A stretch of 64,000 nucleotides of DNA from Porogramme epimiltina (Eukaryota; Basidiomycota; Agaricomycetes; Polyporales; Polyporaceae): contig FTLJ01000397.1 of NCBI GenBank assembly GCA_900155495.1, forward strand, positions 1-64,000, in the 5' to 3' direction. Positions within the stretch are counted from its first letter, which is position 1. Each line of letters opens with the position of its first letter. Shown piece after piece: positions 10,671 through 21,396 of the stretch. Both the position numbers and the translations under genes were made by a program. The notes under the pieces are model-generated. The model searched no databases, was not told the origin of the DNA, and saw only the letters and a list, made by a program, of their open reading frames with translations.

Positions 10671-12765
10671 TCAGGTGGCCTCTCCATCCTCCTCCTGCCC
10701 ATCCTCCACTTCAAACGCACAACAGAACGTCTCCCTGTCAAGCAGGATCATCCCCTTCCCGTCTGGCGCCCACTTCAAGTCCCTCGTCTCGAACTTCTCT
10801 GGAAAACACGGGCACTGTCAGTGACGGGCGTGTCAACAACGTGGGTTCGGCACTCACGAGCGGGAACCCCCACACACTCCGCCACCTCCGTGTCTAGATC
10901 TTCGTCGTCCCCTCCTCCGCGCTGCTCGCCCTCCGCGTCCGGCTCGACGACCCATTCGTCGCTCCACAGGTATACACTCTGGCTGCCGCACGCGACCGCC
11001 AGCCTCCCGGCTCGGCCCGGGTCTGGGTTCCACCGCGCGGCGACCACGTTCTGCTCGTGGAGCAGCACACTCCTCAGCCGCGGCGCGAGGCTCCTCTCCG
11101 TCGGTCGCGTGGTGCCCGACGGTGACGTCGACGCCGCCCCGGGCCCTGTTACCCGCTTACCCTTCTGCCCGTGGTGCGTGGGGAAGTCGTACAGCAGGAC
11201 CGCGGTCGGCGCGGACCCTGACCGCACGAGCAGGAGAGTCCCAGACGTGTTGAACGCGACCTGTGTCGTGCCCGATCCCCCGCGCGACGTCGTCATGCTC
11301 CCGGGTGCAGTGCGCGCAGCTAAGGCGGGTTTCGTCGGCTTCGCGCGCACCTGAGAGGCCGTGGTCGGCAGTGTATACGGAGGCTGTATACGCTCATCTG
11401 CAAATACAAAGTTAGATGTCGATTCAAAGCAGCGCAAATGATGTCATACAGGACAAGAACCCTCTTCCGTGCGTGGCATCGAGCCACCCCGTTGGCTCCC
11501 GCCATATATGCTACGGCCCGAATCAGACGGTTGTCGCTCTTCTCATGCCTCATCACGAACCGTATTCGGAGGTATTCGGGTTGGAAGCTCCAGAGTTGCA
11601 ATAGCATTCCATGTAAGGCTTTCGAGGATATGCACCTGGCCCAGTGAATAGTTCAGCAGTGAGAGCTGGAAACAACCAGTTGCTTCGATACGCACCTTGT
11701 CGTCTGTCCCTGCCACAGCCAAGAACATTCCAGACGGATGCCATGCAACCATTCGAATCCCGAATCCGGGATCCGGGTCCGGGCAAAAAGTCCCAATAAC
11801 ACTCCCAGCCAACGTCACAATATAGAGTTTGTACTAACATGAGGCTTTTAGCCGTAGCTCAAGGGATGAAACGACAACAACATACCTCAAGAGGGCCTTC
11901 CCAAACTGCCAGATGGTTTCCTGTCGGCGAAAGCGACACCGACGAAAGGGAGCTTGTCGGGAGCGGGAAGTGCTGGACAGGATTGTCGCGTTAGAACTCC
12001 TTCGCACTGATAGGCGGATGTCCACACACCCTGACAAGGCGATATGCTTCATGAGCGTCGTACACTCCGAGGGTATCCTTGGACTTGTGGCGCTCAGCGA
12101 GAACGAAATAACGCGAGTCGGCGCGAAACGCGTATCCTGTCAAGCAGGTCGGGATGAGCACGCCCGGAGGATCCGCGACATCACATACCTCGGTCTGGGT
12201 GTATCGGGTATTGGACATAGGTTGCCGCTCCCGTTACGAGGGACCACATAGTCACCCTCAACTGCAAACCTCATCTCCGCGTGAGCACCGCAACCACGCG
12301 CGCAGAAAGACGTGCACTCACTCCCCACTCCGAGAAACATAGCACCGTCCTCCCGTCCGGGGCCCACTCGGCCTTCACCAAGCCTTCCGCCCCCGCGTCG
12401 ATCCGCGCGCTCCACGTCTCGTCTCTCAGCTTGAAGACCTGCACCACACCCGCCTTCGCACACGCGCCGAGGACGTACTCGGAGTCGCAAGACCACCCTG
12501 CGTGCGAGACCCACCCGCCCGCGCCGCCGTCAGCCACCCTCTCCCGGTCCCTCGCGCCCATCGAGGACGGCCCAGCTGCGCTTGCACTCGCGAGCACAGC
12601 CCCGGTCGGAGAGGGCGTCGTGTCTACGAGCCAGGTGCGCGCGATCTGGAACGAGTCTGAGCGGCGGACGATGAGCCGGTCCTGCACGGCGGTGAGGAGG
12701 AAGTGTGTGCCGGGACTGAACGCGACGAGCAATGCTGTTTGCTTGTATATTTCCGTGAAGTCCAT
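10671..12765 (-). CDS. wdr8: WD-repeat protein of the WRAP73/Wdr8 family
   Basis: WRAP73/Wdr8 proteins act at the spindle pole body or centrosome with Msd1/SSX2IP in anchoring microtubule minus ends (known for the family). Nine exons (12322-12765, 12189-12261, 12030-12136, 11886-11972, 11696-11833, 11561-11635, 11450-11510, 10858-11397, 10671-10798) give 550 residues. The start MDFTEIYKQTALLVAFSPGT matches the family's MxFxEVxK...FSPDG opening. Further matches are AEWAPDGRTVL, LRVTMWSLVTG, VAWHPSGMFLAVAGTDDKV and the terminal FETRDLKWAPDGKGMILLDR. All splice phases close and no stop interrupts. A longer upstream in-frame extension exists but lacks family similarity, so I chose the internal ATG at 12765. 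Confidence 0.93.
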
Positions 12766-14414
12766 GGCATAGGGAATCTCGTCGTTATAATGTACACTTT
12801 GAGGAGACGAAAGTGAGAGGAGGAGAGAGCGACAGGGACGGCGGGCGCTTGACAACGCGTGCACAAGGCGCGACGCGACGCGTTGGTGGCTGAGCCAGGT
12901 TGAGCAGTACCACGTCCTCGCTGAACGTTCTAAATCCCCATTACCCCGCCCTGAGCGCGTTGCATTCATCCGCGGTACTAAGCATACAGAAGATACACGT
13001 CAAAATGTTACTCTCTACAGTTTCGATGAATTCATAGGTCTAGCTCAAGCCTCAGGGAAACATGACGGTCTGTTTGGCATGCGCAGCCTTGCAAGAATGT
13101 GCCATGTACGTAGTCGCAAGTCAGATAATACACAAGTATATTCAACGACCTCGACTGTAGCGGTACCGCCGGTTCTATACAAACGACTCCGCGGCGCGCC
13201 AAGCCCATCGACGCATGAGAACATTCATACTATCGCGGCAGAATCAACGGCGATAAAACCCGGGGCGCGGTTCGGCCAGCTCTGTCGGTTTGACAGGTAG
13301 ATTTCTCTCTCTTCTCGCAACATCCACGGAGGCATACGGGCGCTAAGAACAATCCGCAAGCGTACAGGTTCTACTTGGGTCCTGAATAAAGCTGCAATAA
13401 GCGACCGAACCCACACGGATGCGCTGGTGAGAACGACGCACCAGCGCGGCGGCGGGAGGGAATTCTCCGTGTGGGAAGAAGACGGCGCTGGAGAAAACTC
13501 ATCCCTGGCTTCTGTGAGGGACTCGCGCTTAGCTCTACTCGGGGACGCGTCGGCCGGCAGCAGAGGTTACTGACAAGGTACGTGATCGTGACGCGCCACG
13601 GACAAGTCGTTATCCTCGGATGCAGAGGAATGGGCGGCCGCAAGGAAGGATGTTGAGAGAGTCGTGAAATATGATTGTATCCGTAGAATCATAGATGCAG
13701 CAGCGGTCCGAAGTGACGTTTGGGGGAGGTGAAGTTGTGTGCCTTTTGACGGTCGAATGCGGGGTGAAGAGGCGAGCGTCCGTCGCGTAACCTGGTCGCT
13801 TTATATACGTCTCAGGCCGGGGTGCTCGGGGCGTCAGAAAGCCTGGACGGGTCGCGGCATGGTCGACAGATGAACGCCGCTAGCCTCGCGGGAGACAGCC
13901 CAATACCACTCTGGTTCCACGCAGGGGGTAGCAACACCGAATAAATGCGGCAGAAGGACAGAAAACCATCGAGCAGATACCGAGGGTAAGATGGATCGGC
14001 GGAGATGAGCGGCCCATGTCCGCCTGGAAGAGGCGCAACGACACGAGACTCGTACTGCACCCCATCGCCGGGGATCGGGGCAAAGGGAATGCGCAAAACG
14101 GCGAGTTGTTGAGCATCTGGAAAGACAAATGACAAATGTGTATAAATAGGACTGATAGCACGGGTTAAAGGAGGGTTCATTAAGGTAGTGTAGCACATTG
14201 TCCGTTGAACAATCGTTCAGCAAAAATGAATATGATATTACATGGCACCCATGGGCAGGCGACGGTGTCCTCGGAGAATCGGGTGCAATCTGTGGGATGC
14301 GCATCGATGATGCGATGGTTCTGCAAGCAGGAGAAAAACATATCCTTTAGCGAATGAGGTAAACGGCAAAACACGGCCTGGCTTACCAGACTGCACGCCG
14401 CGGTCCACCAGCCT
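12766..14414. other. Intergenic, one weak gene candidate on minus strand
   Basis: No recognisable domain. The best candidate is a minus-strand exon from about 14119 to 13812 after an intron-like ...CTTTCCAG. It reads QQLAVLRIPFAPIPGDG and later YPRYLLDGFLSFCRIY, with coding-like third-position GC, but I cannot find a convincing 5' end. A strong TATATAAAG at 13800-13808 on the minus strand points toward a short signal-peptide-like frame starting MILRIQSYFTTLSTSFLAAA (near 13697). Both are unproven. Confidence 0.3.
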
Positions 14415-15149
14415 TCAAGACGTATCCATTGCCACCTGCTCAGATAGATCACTGATACCTTTCTGCTCTTGAGACTCTATAGTACTTTCGTCCACCGCAG
14501 CTCTGAGTTTGCCCTCTGGACGCGTCAGCCCTCGCTTCCGACCTCCGCGGCCTCTTCGAGTTGGGCCCGCACTGCCACTCATAACGCGGTCCATCTGCGA
14601 CTGCACCTTTTTCGCGACGCTGCTCGACTTCGGCGCCGTCGAAGGCACCGCTGCAGTGGGAGCGTCGCCGGTCTGTTTTGGCTTGAGCTCGACTTCTCGG
14701 AAACGGATCCGCCGTTCCGTCGTGGCTACATGCACGAGCGGCCTCTTGCCCTTATCCGCGTGTTCCTCTGGTGTACTGTGTTACGTGAGGCCATTCATTG
14801 ATAGACGACAGGACGCACCTTCGGCGAAGAGGAGCTCCGTGCCCAGCAGTGAAACATGTTGGCCCTTGAGCATCGTTCCCGACAGTTGCAGGAAGGGCGT
14901 GGGGGTGTCAAGGCCCTGCATTGAGGCATCAAACGCGTGTGAGCACATTGAGTGCGGATACACAACACGAGGACTTACAATGAGCCTGTAAGAGGAGCTG
15001 CTGGGCACGAGGGTCGGCTCCACCGAGCCTAGGTCCAAGGTGACATACTCAACCTCCTCTTCGACGACGCCGTCTTTGGACTCATACTCGTCGTCTGCGC
15101 CAAAGGCCTCTACATGCTTGTATCCGGGAAAGAGAGCCGGCTGGGACAT
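14415..15149 (-). CDS. sfc7: TFIIIC subunit 6 / Sfc7-like (triple-barrel domain)
   Basis: TFIIIC recruits TFIIIB and Pol III to tRNA genes; this small subunit (GTF3C6 in humans, Sfc7 in fission yeast) contributes a triple-barrel domain that heterodimerises with the Sfc1-type subunit (known for the family). Three exons (14979-15149, 14819-14915, 14415-14767) give 206 residues. Seen here: an acidic start, then EEVEYVTLDLGSVEP, GLDTPTPFLQLSGTMLKG, LLGTELLFAE and the conserved basic-acidic element TTERRIRFREVELKPK, followed by a low-complexity basic tail. It is divergent from histone H4, with 237 bp between start codons. The start MSQPALFPGY gives the usual family length; a longer frame upstream overlaps the H4 promoter and is less likely. 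Confidence 0.88.
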
Positions 15150-15386
15150 CTCTTTGTGGCGGGACGCGACTTGGAGAGAGACAAGCCTGGGCTTGTCTCG
15201 CTTTTGCGGCGAGGATGAACGCCGGTATGTCCGGCGCGGTTCGGCGCTCGATGTGGCTTCCTGGGCTCCGGAGCAGTGCCTCGCCCGTGCAGCGTTCTTG
15301 ATCCACAACCACGACCTCGTTCGCGACAGCCGCTCCGCTGCACATCTCCCCCCTCGCTCTAATCGTCAACTCAACCCCCTACAACA

Positions 15387-16043
<657 letters not shown>

Positions 16044-16552
16044 GCGCGCCGCATCACCTCCAGTGGATAGGGTGGCGCACACGACACCTCCCAACTGTTT
16101 TCTTGACCAGTCGATATTGTCATCCCGGATTTGTACCACTACGAGAATGGATGTGCGAGTTGTATGCCATAACCTAGTCTATTATGTGGATGCGTATGGT
16201 ACAAACCGAGAAGATATGTGTGTAGTATGAATCCGATGGGCGACCCCCCGCGTTCCGCGCCCCACCAGCTTTTAGGCCAGAGACCAACGGGCGCTCAAGG
16301 CTCGGTTACCACTAGCTAGAGCATGGTCCTGTCTTGAAGGGTCGTATATTGAATATCGAGTCCTCCCTGACGTGGATGCGCTGTACCGGCGCAGCCGGGG
16401 CAACACAAGTGTATGGGGAAGAGACTTTCCGCTCGCCAGATAAGTCTGTTAAGAGTTGTGAACAGACGGCGCTACTGGAGGGTAGTGGAATCCGACCTGG
16501 ATAAACATCCTAGCCCGGGGAGGATGATCCGTCCAGTCGTCAACGGGCATGG
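16044..16552. other. Convergent 3' intergenic region
   Basis: This lies between the 3' ends of histone H4 and MRM2. No reading frame with recognisable similarity is seen, and no stem-loop of the animal histone type is evident downstream of H4. Confidence 0.5.
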
Positions 16553-17588
16553 TTATGATGACGGCGGACCCTTCCACCCCAGGCAAATCCAGAACCCTTC
16601 GCGAGATTCCGACCGACTCGACGGCGGCTTGTCAAATTCCACTATGTGGAAGTTGGGCTCGAGGACCTCCTTCCTGAACTTGATTGCTGCAGGGTGCATG
16701 AAGTGTTTTATCCTAACACAACAGCGGTCAGCGACGGGCGAAAGTTGCGCACAGACACGGTACAACTCACACAAGCACGCCTCCTCTCCGCCGCCCGATG
16801 CTCTCCGCCGTCCGCAGATGGCGCTTCGTAAACTCGAAAACGCTACGTGCGATGGTGAGACTCGCCTCGATGTCCGCAGTCGTGTTTCCTGTGAAGTTGG
16901 CGGCCATGTCTGAGAGAATGACGTCCGCCTTCCCGTCCCTGCCTTCGCCCTGAAGCAGCGCGTCAAGGAACGACTCGGCCTCAGAAGATAAAAAGTCCAT
17001 CTGCAGCGTCTGTACACCGCGAAGCGGCTCTATTCGGAGGAGGTCCAGCGCGACGACATTGCCGCGTCCAACGGGGTGATTGGCTGGGGGTGTGTAGTCC
17101 TCGTTGAGCAGGTCGGAAAAGTCGACGTCGAGAGGATCTTGCTCCTCCTCTTGTTCGCTCTTCTGTGCATCGAGCGCGCTCCATTCTGTTTGCTCTTCGC
17201 CATCTTTAGGCTTGCTGCGTTTTCGGAGGGACGCGAGCCGCGCCTTGGGTTTGAGGCCGTACCCTTGGGGTGCAAGTCCGGTGAGCGCACTCCGTTTTCC
17301 AGTCGGTGCTGGGGCGAGCTCGTCGAACCAGCCTAGCTTCGCAGCCGCGACCTGACTCCAACCTCCAGGTGCGGCACCGAGGTCGACGACGGAACAGACA
17401 TCCTTGTGGGAGAGGAAGGCGAAGCGGTTGTCGAGCTCGAGGAGCTTGAAGGCGGAGCGGGAGCGGTAGTTTTGTGGCCAGGAGAGCCGCGCCTTTACGT
17501 ACGGGTCACGAAATTGTCGGGAGAGCCATGCGCGGGACGAGGGAGGGAGCTTGTGAGACAGGGCGGGGAGTGACGGACGGAAGGCCAT
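16553..17588 (-). CDS. MRM2: Mitochondrial rRNA 2'-O-methyltransferase, Mrm2/FtsJ family
   Basis: FtsJ-family enzymes transfer a methyl group from SAM to the 2'-OH of a uridine in large-subunit rRNA; Mrm2 does so in the mitoribosome. Two exons (16771-17588, 16553-16712) give 325 residues. Seen: RSAFKLLELDNRF (substrate Lys region), the SAM motif VVDLGAAPGGWSQVA, VILSDMAANFTGNT with the catalytic Asp, VLVIKHF across the intron with the second Lys, and SRSESREGFWICLG with the final Glu, so the K-D-K-E set is intact. An acidic insertion of about 80 residues between the SAM motif and VVALDLLRI lengthens it relative to bacterial RrmJ. The N-terminus (Ser/Arg, no acid) suits a mitochondrial presequence. 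It is divergent from ATP5, another mitochondrial gene. Confidence 0.93.
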
Positions 17589-17839
17589 GGCAGACTCATC
17601 GAGCTGCAGGAGGAGCTGTGGCTGGGCGCCTCTACCTCCGAGAGCTTATTCTCCCATAACAAACGGCAGTAAGAAAGCTTGTAGTCGGAGGTTAGTCCAG
17701 CTATCGCCGCAAGCCAGGCCGGTTGTGACCGAGGCAGACACGGGATTTACCGACGCACTCCCGAACGGTGACGAGCACGCTTCAGACAACGGCCAGCACC
17801 TTTTCCTCTTTCCCTCTCCCTTTCCTGCTCCCCGCCGCC
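17589..17839. promoter_or_regulatory. Bidirectional promoter MRM2 / ATP5
   Basis: Only 251 bp separate the start codons of two divergent nuclear genes for mitochondrial proteins, so they must share promoter space. No TATA box is evident. Co-regulation is an inference from the arrangement. Confidence 0.5.
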
Positions 17840-18572
17840 ATGTTCGCCGCCCCTGCACGCTCTGCAGCCCTCTCCGCTGGTCTCGGACGCCGCGCGGCCA
17901 GCACCATCGCGCAAAAGTACTCCAGCGCCGTCTTCTCCGCCGCGCTCAACAAGTCGCCCCAGGTGCTCACCAAGGTCCAGACGGAGCTCAACGCGATCCA
18001 GTCTGCCGTCAAGTCGACGCCTGAGCTCAGCGCGTTCATCCACAACCCCACCCTCTCTACCAAGGACCGTGCCGCCGCCCTCCCCTCCCTCTACGCCGCT
18101 GCCGGCAAGGAGCCCGTCTCGGACATCACGAAAAACCTCTTCGTCGTCCTCTCTGAGAACGGCCGTCTCGTCGAGGCTGAGGGCGTCATCGAGGGCTTCA
18201 ACGAGCTCGTTGCCAGCTACAAGGGGGAGCTCAACGTTACCATCACCTCCGCCGCGCCTCTGCCCCGTGACATCCAGACGCGTCTCGAGACGCTGCTCAA
18301 GCAGTCGCAGGCTGCCCAGCAGGCCAAGTCCCTGAAGATCACTAACAAGGTGCGCTACATACTCACTGACAGTTACCACACTTCCTAAACGCGTAATTCA
18401 GATCAACCCTACGGTTCTTGGCGGTGTTGTTGTCGACTTCGGGGACAAGACTATCGACCTCAGCGTCGCGTCGCGTGTCAACAAGCTCAACAACCTCCTC
18501 TCGCGTACGTGCTCATTTTCATCGTTTTCGGGATGCGTTTACTGACTTCTCGGTGGATCAGAATCGGTATGA
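17840..18572 (+). CDS. ATP5: ATP synthase subunit OSCP (subunit 5)
   Basis: OSCP joins the peripheral stalk to the F1 head of mitochondrial ATP synthase. Three exons (17840-18349, 18402-18504, 18562-18572) give 207 residues. The N-terminus MFAAPARSAALSAGLGRRA is a basic, hydroxylated mitochondrial presequence. Family features follow: IAQKYSSAVFSAAL, TKNLFVVLSENGRL, the delta/OSCP C-terminal signature INPTVLGGVVVDFGDKTIDL, then SRVNKLNNLL. The last exon adds only the tail QSV and stop in 11 nt, which is easily missed. The start at 17840 opens the presequence. Confidence 0.95.
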
Positions 18573-19214
18573 GTAGGCACCGGAGTGTGGGTGTTGGCGG
18601 GAGGTTGTTAGGCAAATGTACATGTGACGTTTTTGCACAACAGTCTAATGCATAGATGCAGGGTGCACCCGGTACTTCATACCTCATCCAATTGTTTCAT
18701 GGTGCTCTTCAGCCGTCGTAAGTCTATAATGGATATGGGTAGGGGCGAGTGTGGAGGTGAACGCAGTGCGTCTAGCAAGGTTAGCTCATATTTAGGACGA
18801 GCTCCTTTCACTATATGAGCCACCTATCAACCGATATCTGACTACATGAGCTGGTGGTGTACAAAAACACCATGACAGCCTAACCGGCCTCACGATCAAC
18901 TCGCCGCACATTAACATCTACAGACAGCATCTTTTGATCATTCAAACCTAATCCTATGGGATGCCGAGTATGCAACAGATATAATACCGACTGTCATAGT
19001 AATCTTTGGGCATGCTTGCAATCGCCGCAGGCTAGTGCGTCTAACCCTTAGGACGGCAGCTGATCTGATATGTAGAACTCATAGCACACCGAGATCATAT
19101 TCGCCTATCCAGCCCGGATAACGCAGGCAGGGGGTACGTCGGTATAGCTGCTCACTCTTCACGGTCTGACGACATTTGTATCTCTGTGCCTGGTAAAGTA
19201 TAAGCTCTTGCTCA
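18573..19214. other. Gene-poor AT-rich stretch
   Basis: No gene recognised. Base composition shifts clearly toward AT after the ATP5 end, and the stretch leads into the sacsin-BTB relic. Confidence 0.5.
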
Positions 19215-19690
19215 TTACTTCTGGGGTTCACCATACTACGGATGGCTTCGAGGAGTGTGTTGATCTCACTGTAAGTCTTTCCTCTATTCTCTTCTGGTGT
19301 TCATTCAACATTGAATTCTTTCGCGAAATCCTTCAGAAAGACGCCCTTTACGATGGCTTTGAGGCGGCGGTCTCCAAAGCGTGGGCTCATCGGGCACTCC
19401 TGGTCACAGCAAGCGAATCCTTCCGCGGCATCTTCTCAAACGTATATACTTCGCATGCCCTCATGACCAAAATGCGCAAACCACATTGTTTTACCTGACC
19501 CACCGCTGGCGGATGACTCAAGTCATGCTTGTTGGGACTATCGACCCGTAGTCTCACCAGACCTGCATATTCCCCTTTCGCCGGGGCGCTCTGAGCGCGA
19601 GGAACCTCCTGGACAAGATCAGCGAGTTCGAGGGAAAGAATGTTTTCCAGATGGAGCAGACGGACACTTCGAAAGTCGTTTAACAAACAT
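19215..19690 (+). pseudogene. Relic of a sacsin-BTB gene with a giant internal deletion
   Basis: Three pieces of the intact gene at 21397-30164 appear here in the same order and strand. 19245-19345 matches its first exon (VDLT.SLSSIL, FREILQ). Directly after this, 19345-19440 matches the C-terminal BTB segment (intact WAHRAFLVTASEYFRDLF; here WAHRALLVTASESFRGIF). Then 19495-19690 matches the BTB tail (YLAHRWQMAQ to YLTHRWRMTQ, then LLDKxxEFE). About 8 kb of the intact gene is absent between the first two pieces, and stops and frame breaks are present. It is a decayed tandem copy. Confidence 0.8.
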
Positions 19691-21396
19691 CGGGGCCTTG
19701 CAGACAATACCATCTGTCACGACGCCGTCTATGATGAAGAGTCCTTGGGGAAAAGAACTCACCTGTATTGTGTACACACGAAATGGCGACGTCTGAGCAG
19801 CGCGAGCGTCGTAGTGGTGTCTTGGAGGTCCATATATTCATATGACAATAGCACGAGGGATGTGCGTTGTGTTCATGCATTGTGCACGACTGTGCACCGT
19901 CCTGTTGCGTGCACGCGCATGTGGGTCATTGAAAGATTGAGGCGCGTTGTTTATAGAGATAACAATTCTTAACAAATGGCGATAAGTTCCGATTGATGAA
20001 GGGTGCTGACATAATCTGGTCGCGAACGATGAGGATGCTTTGGTGGACGACGGCTGGGGCTGTTCCTCCCCCTCTTCGTTATATCTTGTCCGCTCATTCT
20101 ATACCTTCACGCGCCTTGCAGTTCATGCAACCAGCATCGGATGTCACTCGCGAAGCGTGGAAGTTCCTCGGTACAGGATCCCCTCACGCCCAACGGGTGG
20201 TCACCAAGGTTTAGCGAAATCCAACACCATGTAGTCGACAAGCGGGCTGGGACTTCGCGCCGCATTTCGTCACGACTTCCCCCTCTTGTCTCTGCCACAT
20301 CGAGACCCTCAAGAAGCAAATGAAGAGCGCATTCCAGACGCTCTGAAGAATCCCGGCGTCATTCTGTCTTATGACCACGAGTCCGATGGGACTGATCGTG
20401 CTATATGGAGGGTTAAGTGAGTTTGACACACGTTTTGAGCATATCGAATATGGTGCGTAATACGACCTCAGACACTTGTCTCACCACTCAACCCGACGTT
20501 CCAATTGCTAGGTCTGTGGTCCCTCCTGCCACTAGCTGTGGAGATGGAGCTAATGAGGACCATTTCCCTCGTTTTCGTACGCTGTATTCACAAATCAAGT
20601 GGGGCTCTTTCGAAAGTGCACTCGCTTTGCGCCCTTTCATGATGGTTTCCTGCAACTTGTCAAGAATAGCTTGGGAACAGCAGCCGTTCCTGGTGGCTTG
20701 TTGGAAGCTGGTGTTGATGGGGATCTTTAGGCAAAGTGCATGTAATGTGTTTACAGACGGTCGAATGCACATGATACGTGGTGCGCCTGATGCCTTCCAT
20801 TGTGCCATGTAGATTTCCAGCGAAGACTACCCGCTCAAGCGCTCAAGGTTGCAACGGGCGGCCTACACGTCCAGGTAATAGTGCGCGTGGGTATCCAGAA
20901 GCGCATGTCGTTTTGTCCGGAGTGCCACAACCGTTTGCCCCCGCGTCCCGAGGTCCCCCGTATCCGAACAACCCTTCGAGCATGTATTCTGTTGTTCATA
21001 ATACTCTCAAGAGAAACTTCGAGCTGCAAGACTATATGGACCCATTTTCGCTGGAGACTTTGTCCTCCTGCATATGGTGAGAATGATTTTTTGTGAATAA
21101 ATGGTGATACGACCCCTACCAAGTCCTGTGTAAAGTCTTCCATTGAAACGATCTGGGGAGGATGGATAGAATGACAGAGGTACGCCCGTTCGCCTGCACT
21201 GATCACGGCTTGTCGGGTTACGTATCTAATGTGTGCTGCGGTAGTCCTTAGGCCTATGAGGGACTAGTTATCGGAACTCAATCAACTTCGATCCATTTCG
21301 GGGTTCTGAAGGACGCCACGGGTAGCTCAGAGGGTCTCATAAGTTCCCGCGTGCCGCGAAGGTGGGTTTACAGACTCCCCTCTACCTGGCACAACC
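19691..21396. other. Gene-poor region upstream of the sacsin-like gene
   Basis: Scattered short frames on both strands have no domain that I recognise. It may hold more decayed duplicate material, but I could not align it to another part of the window. Confidence 0.45.
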
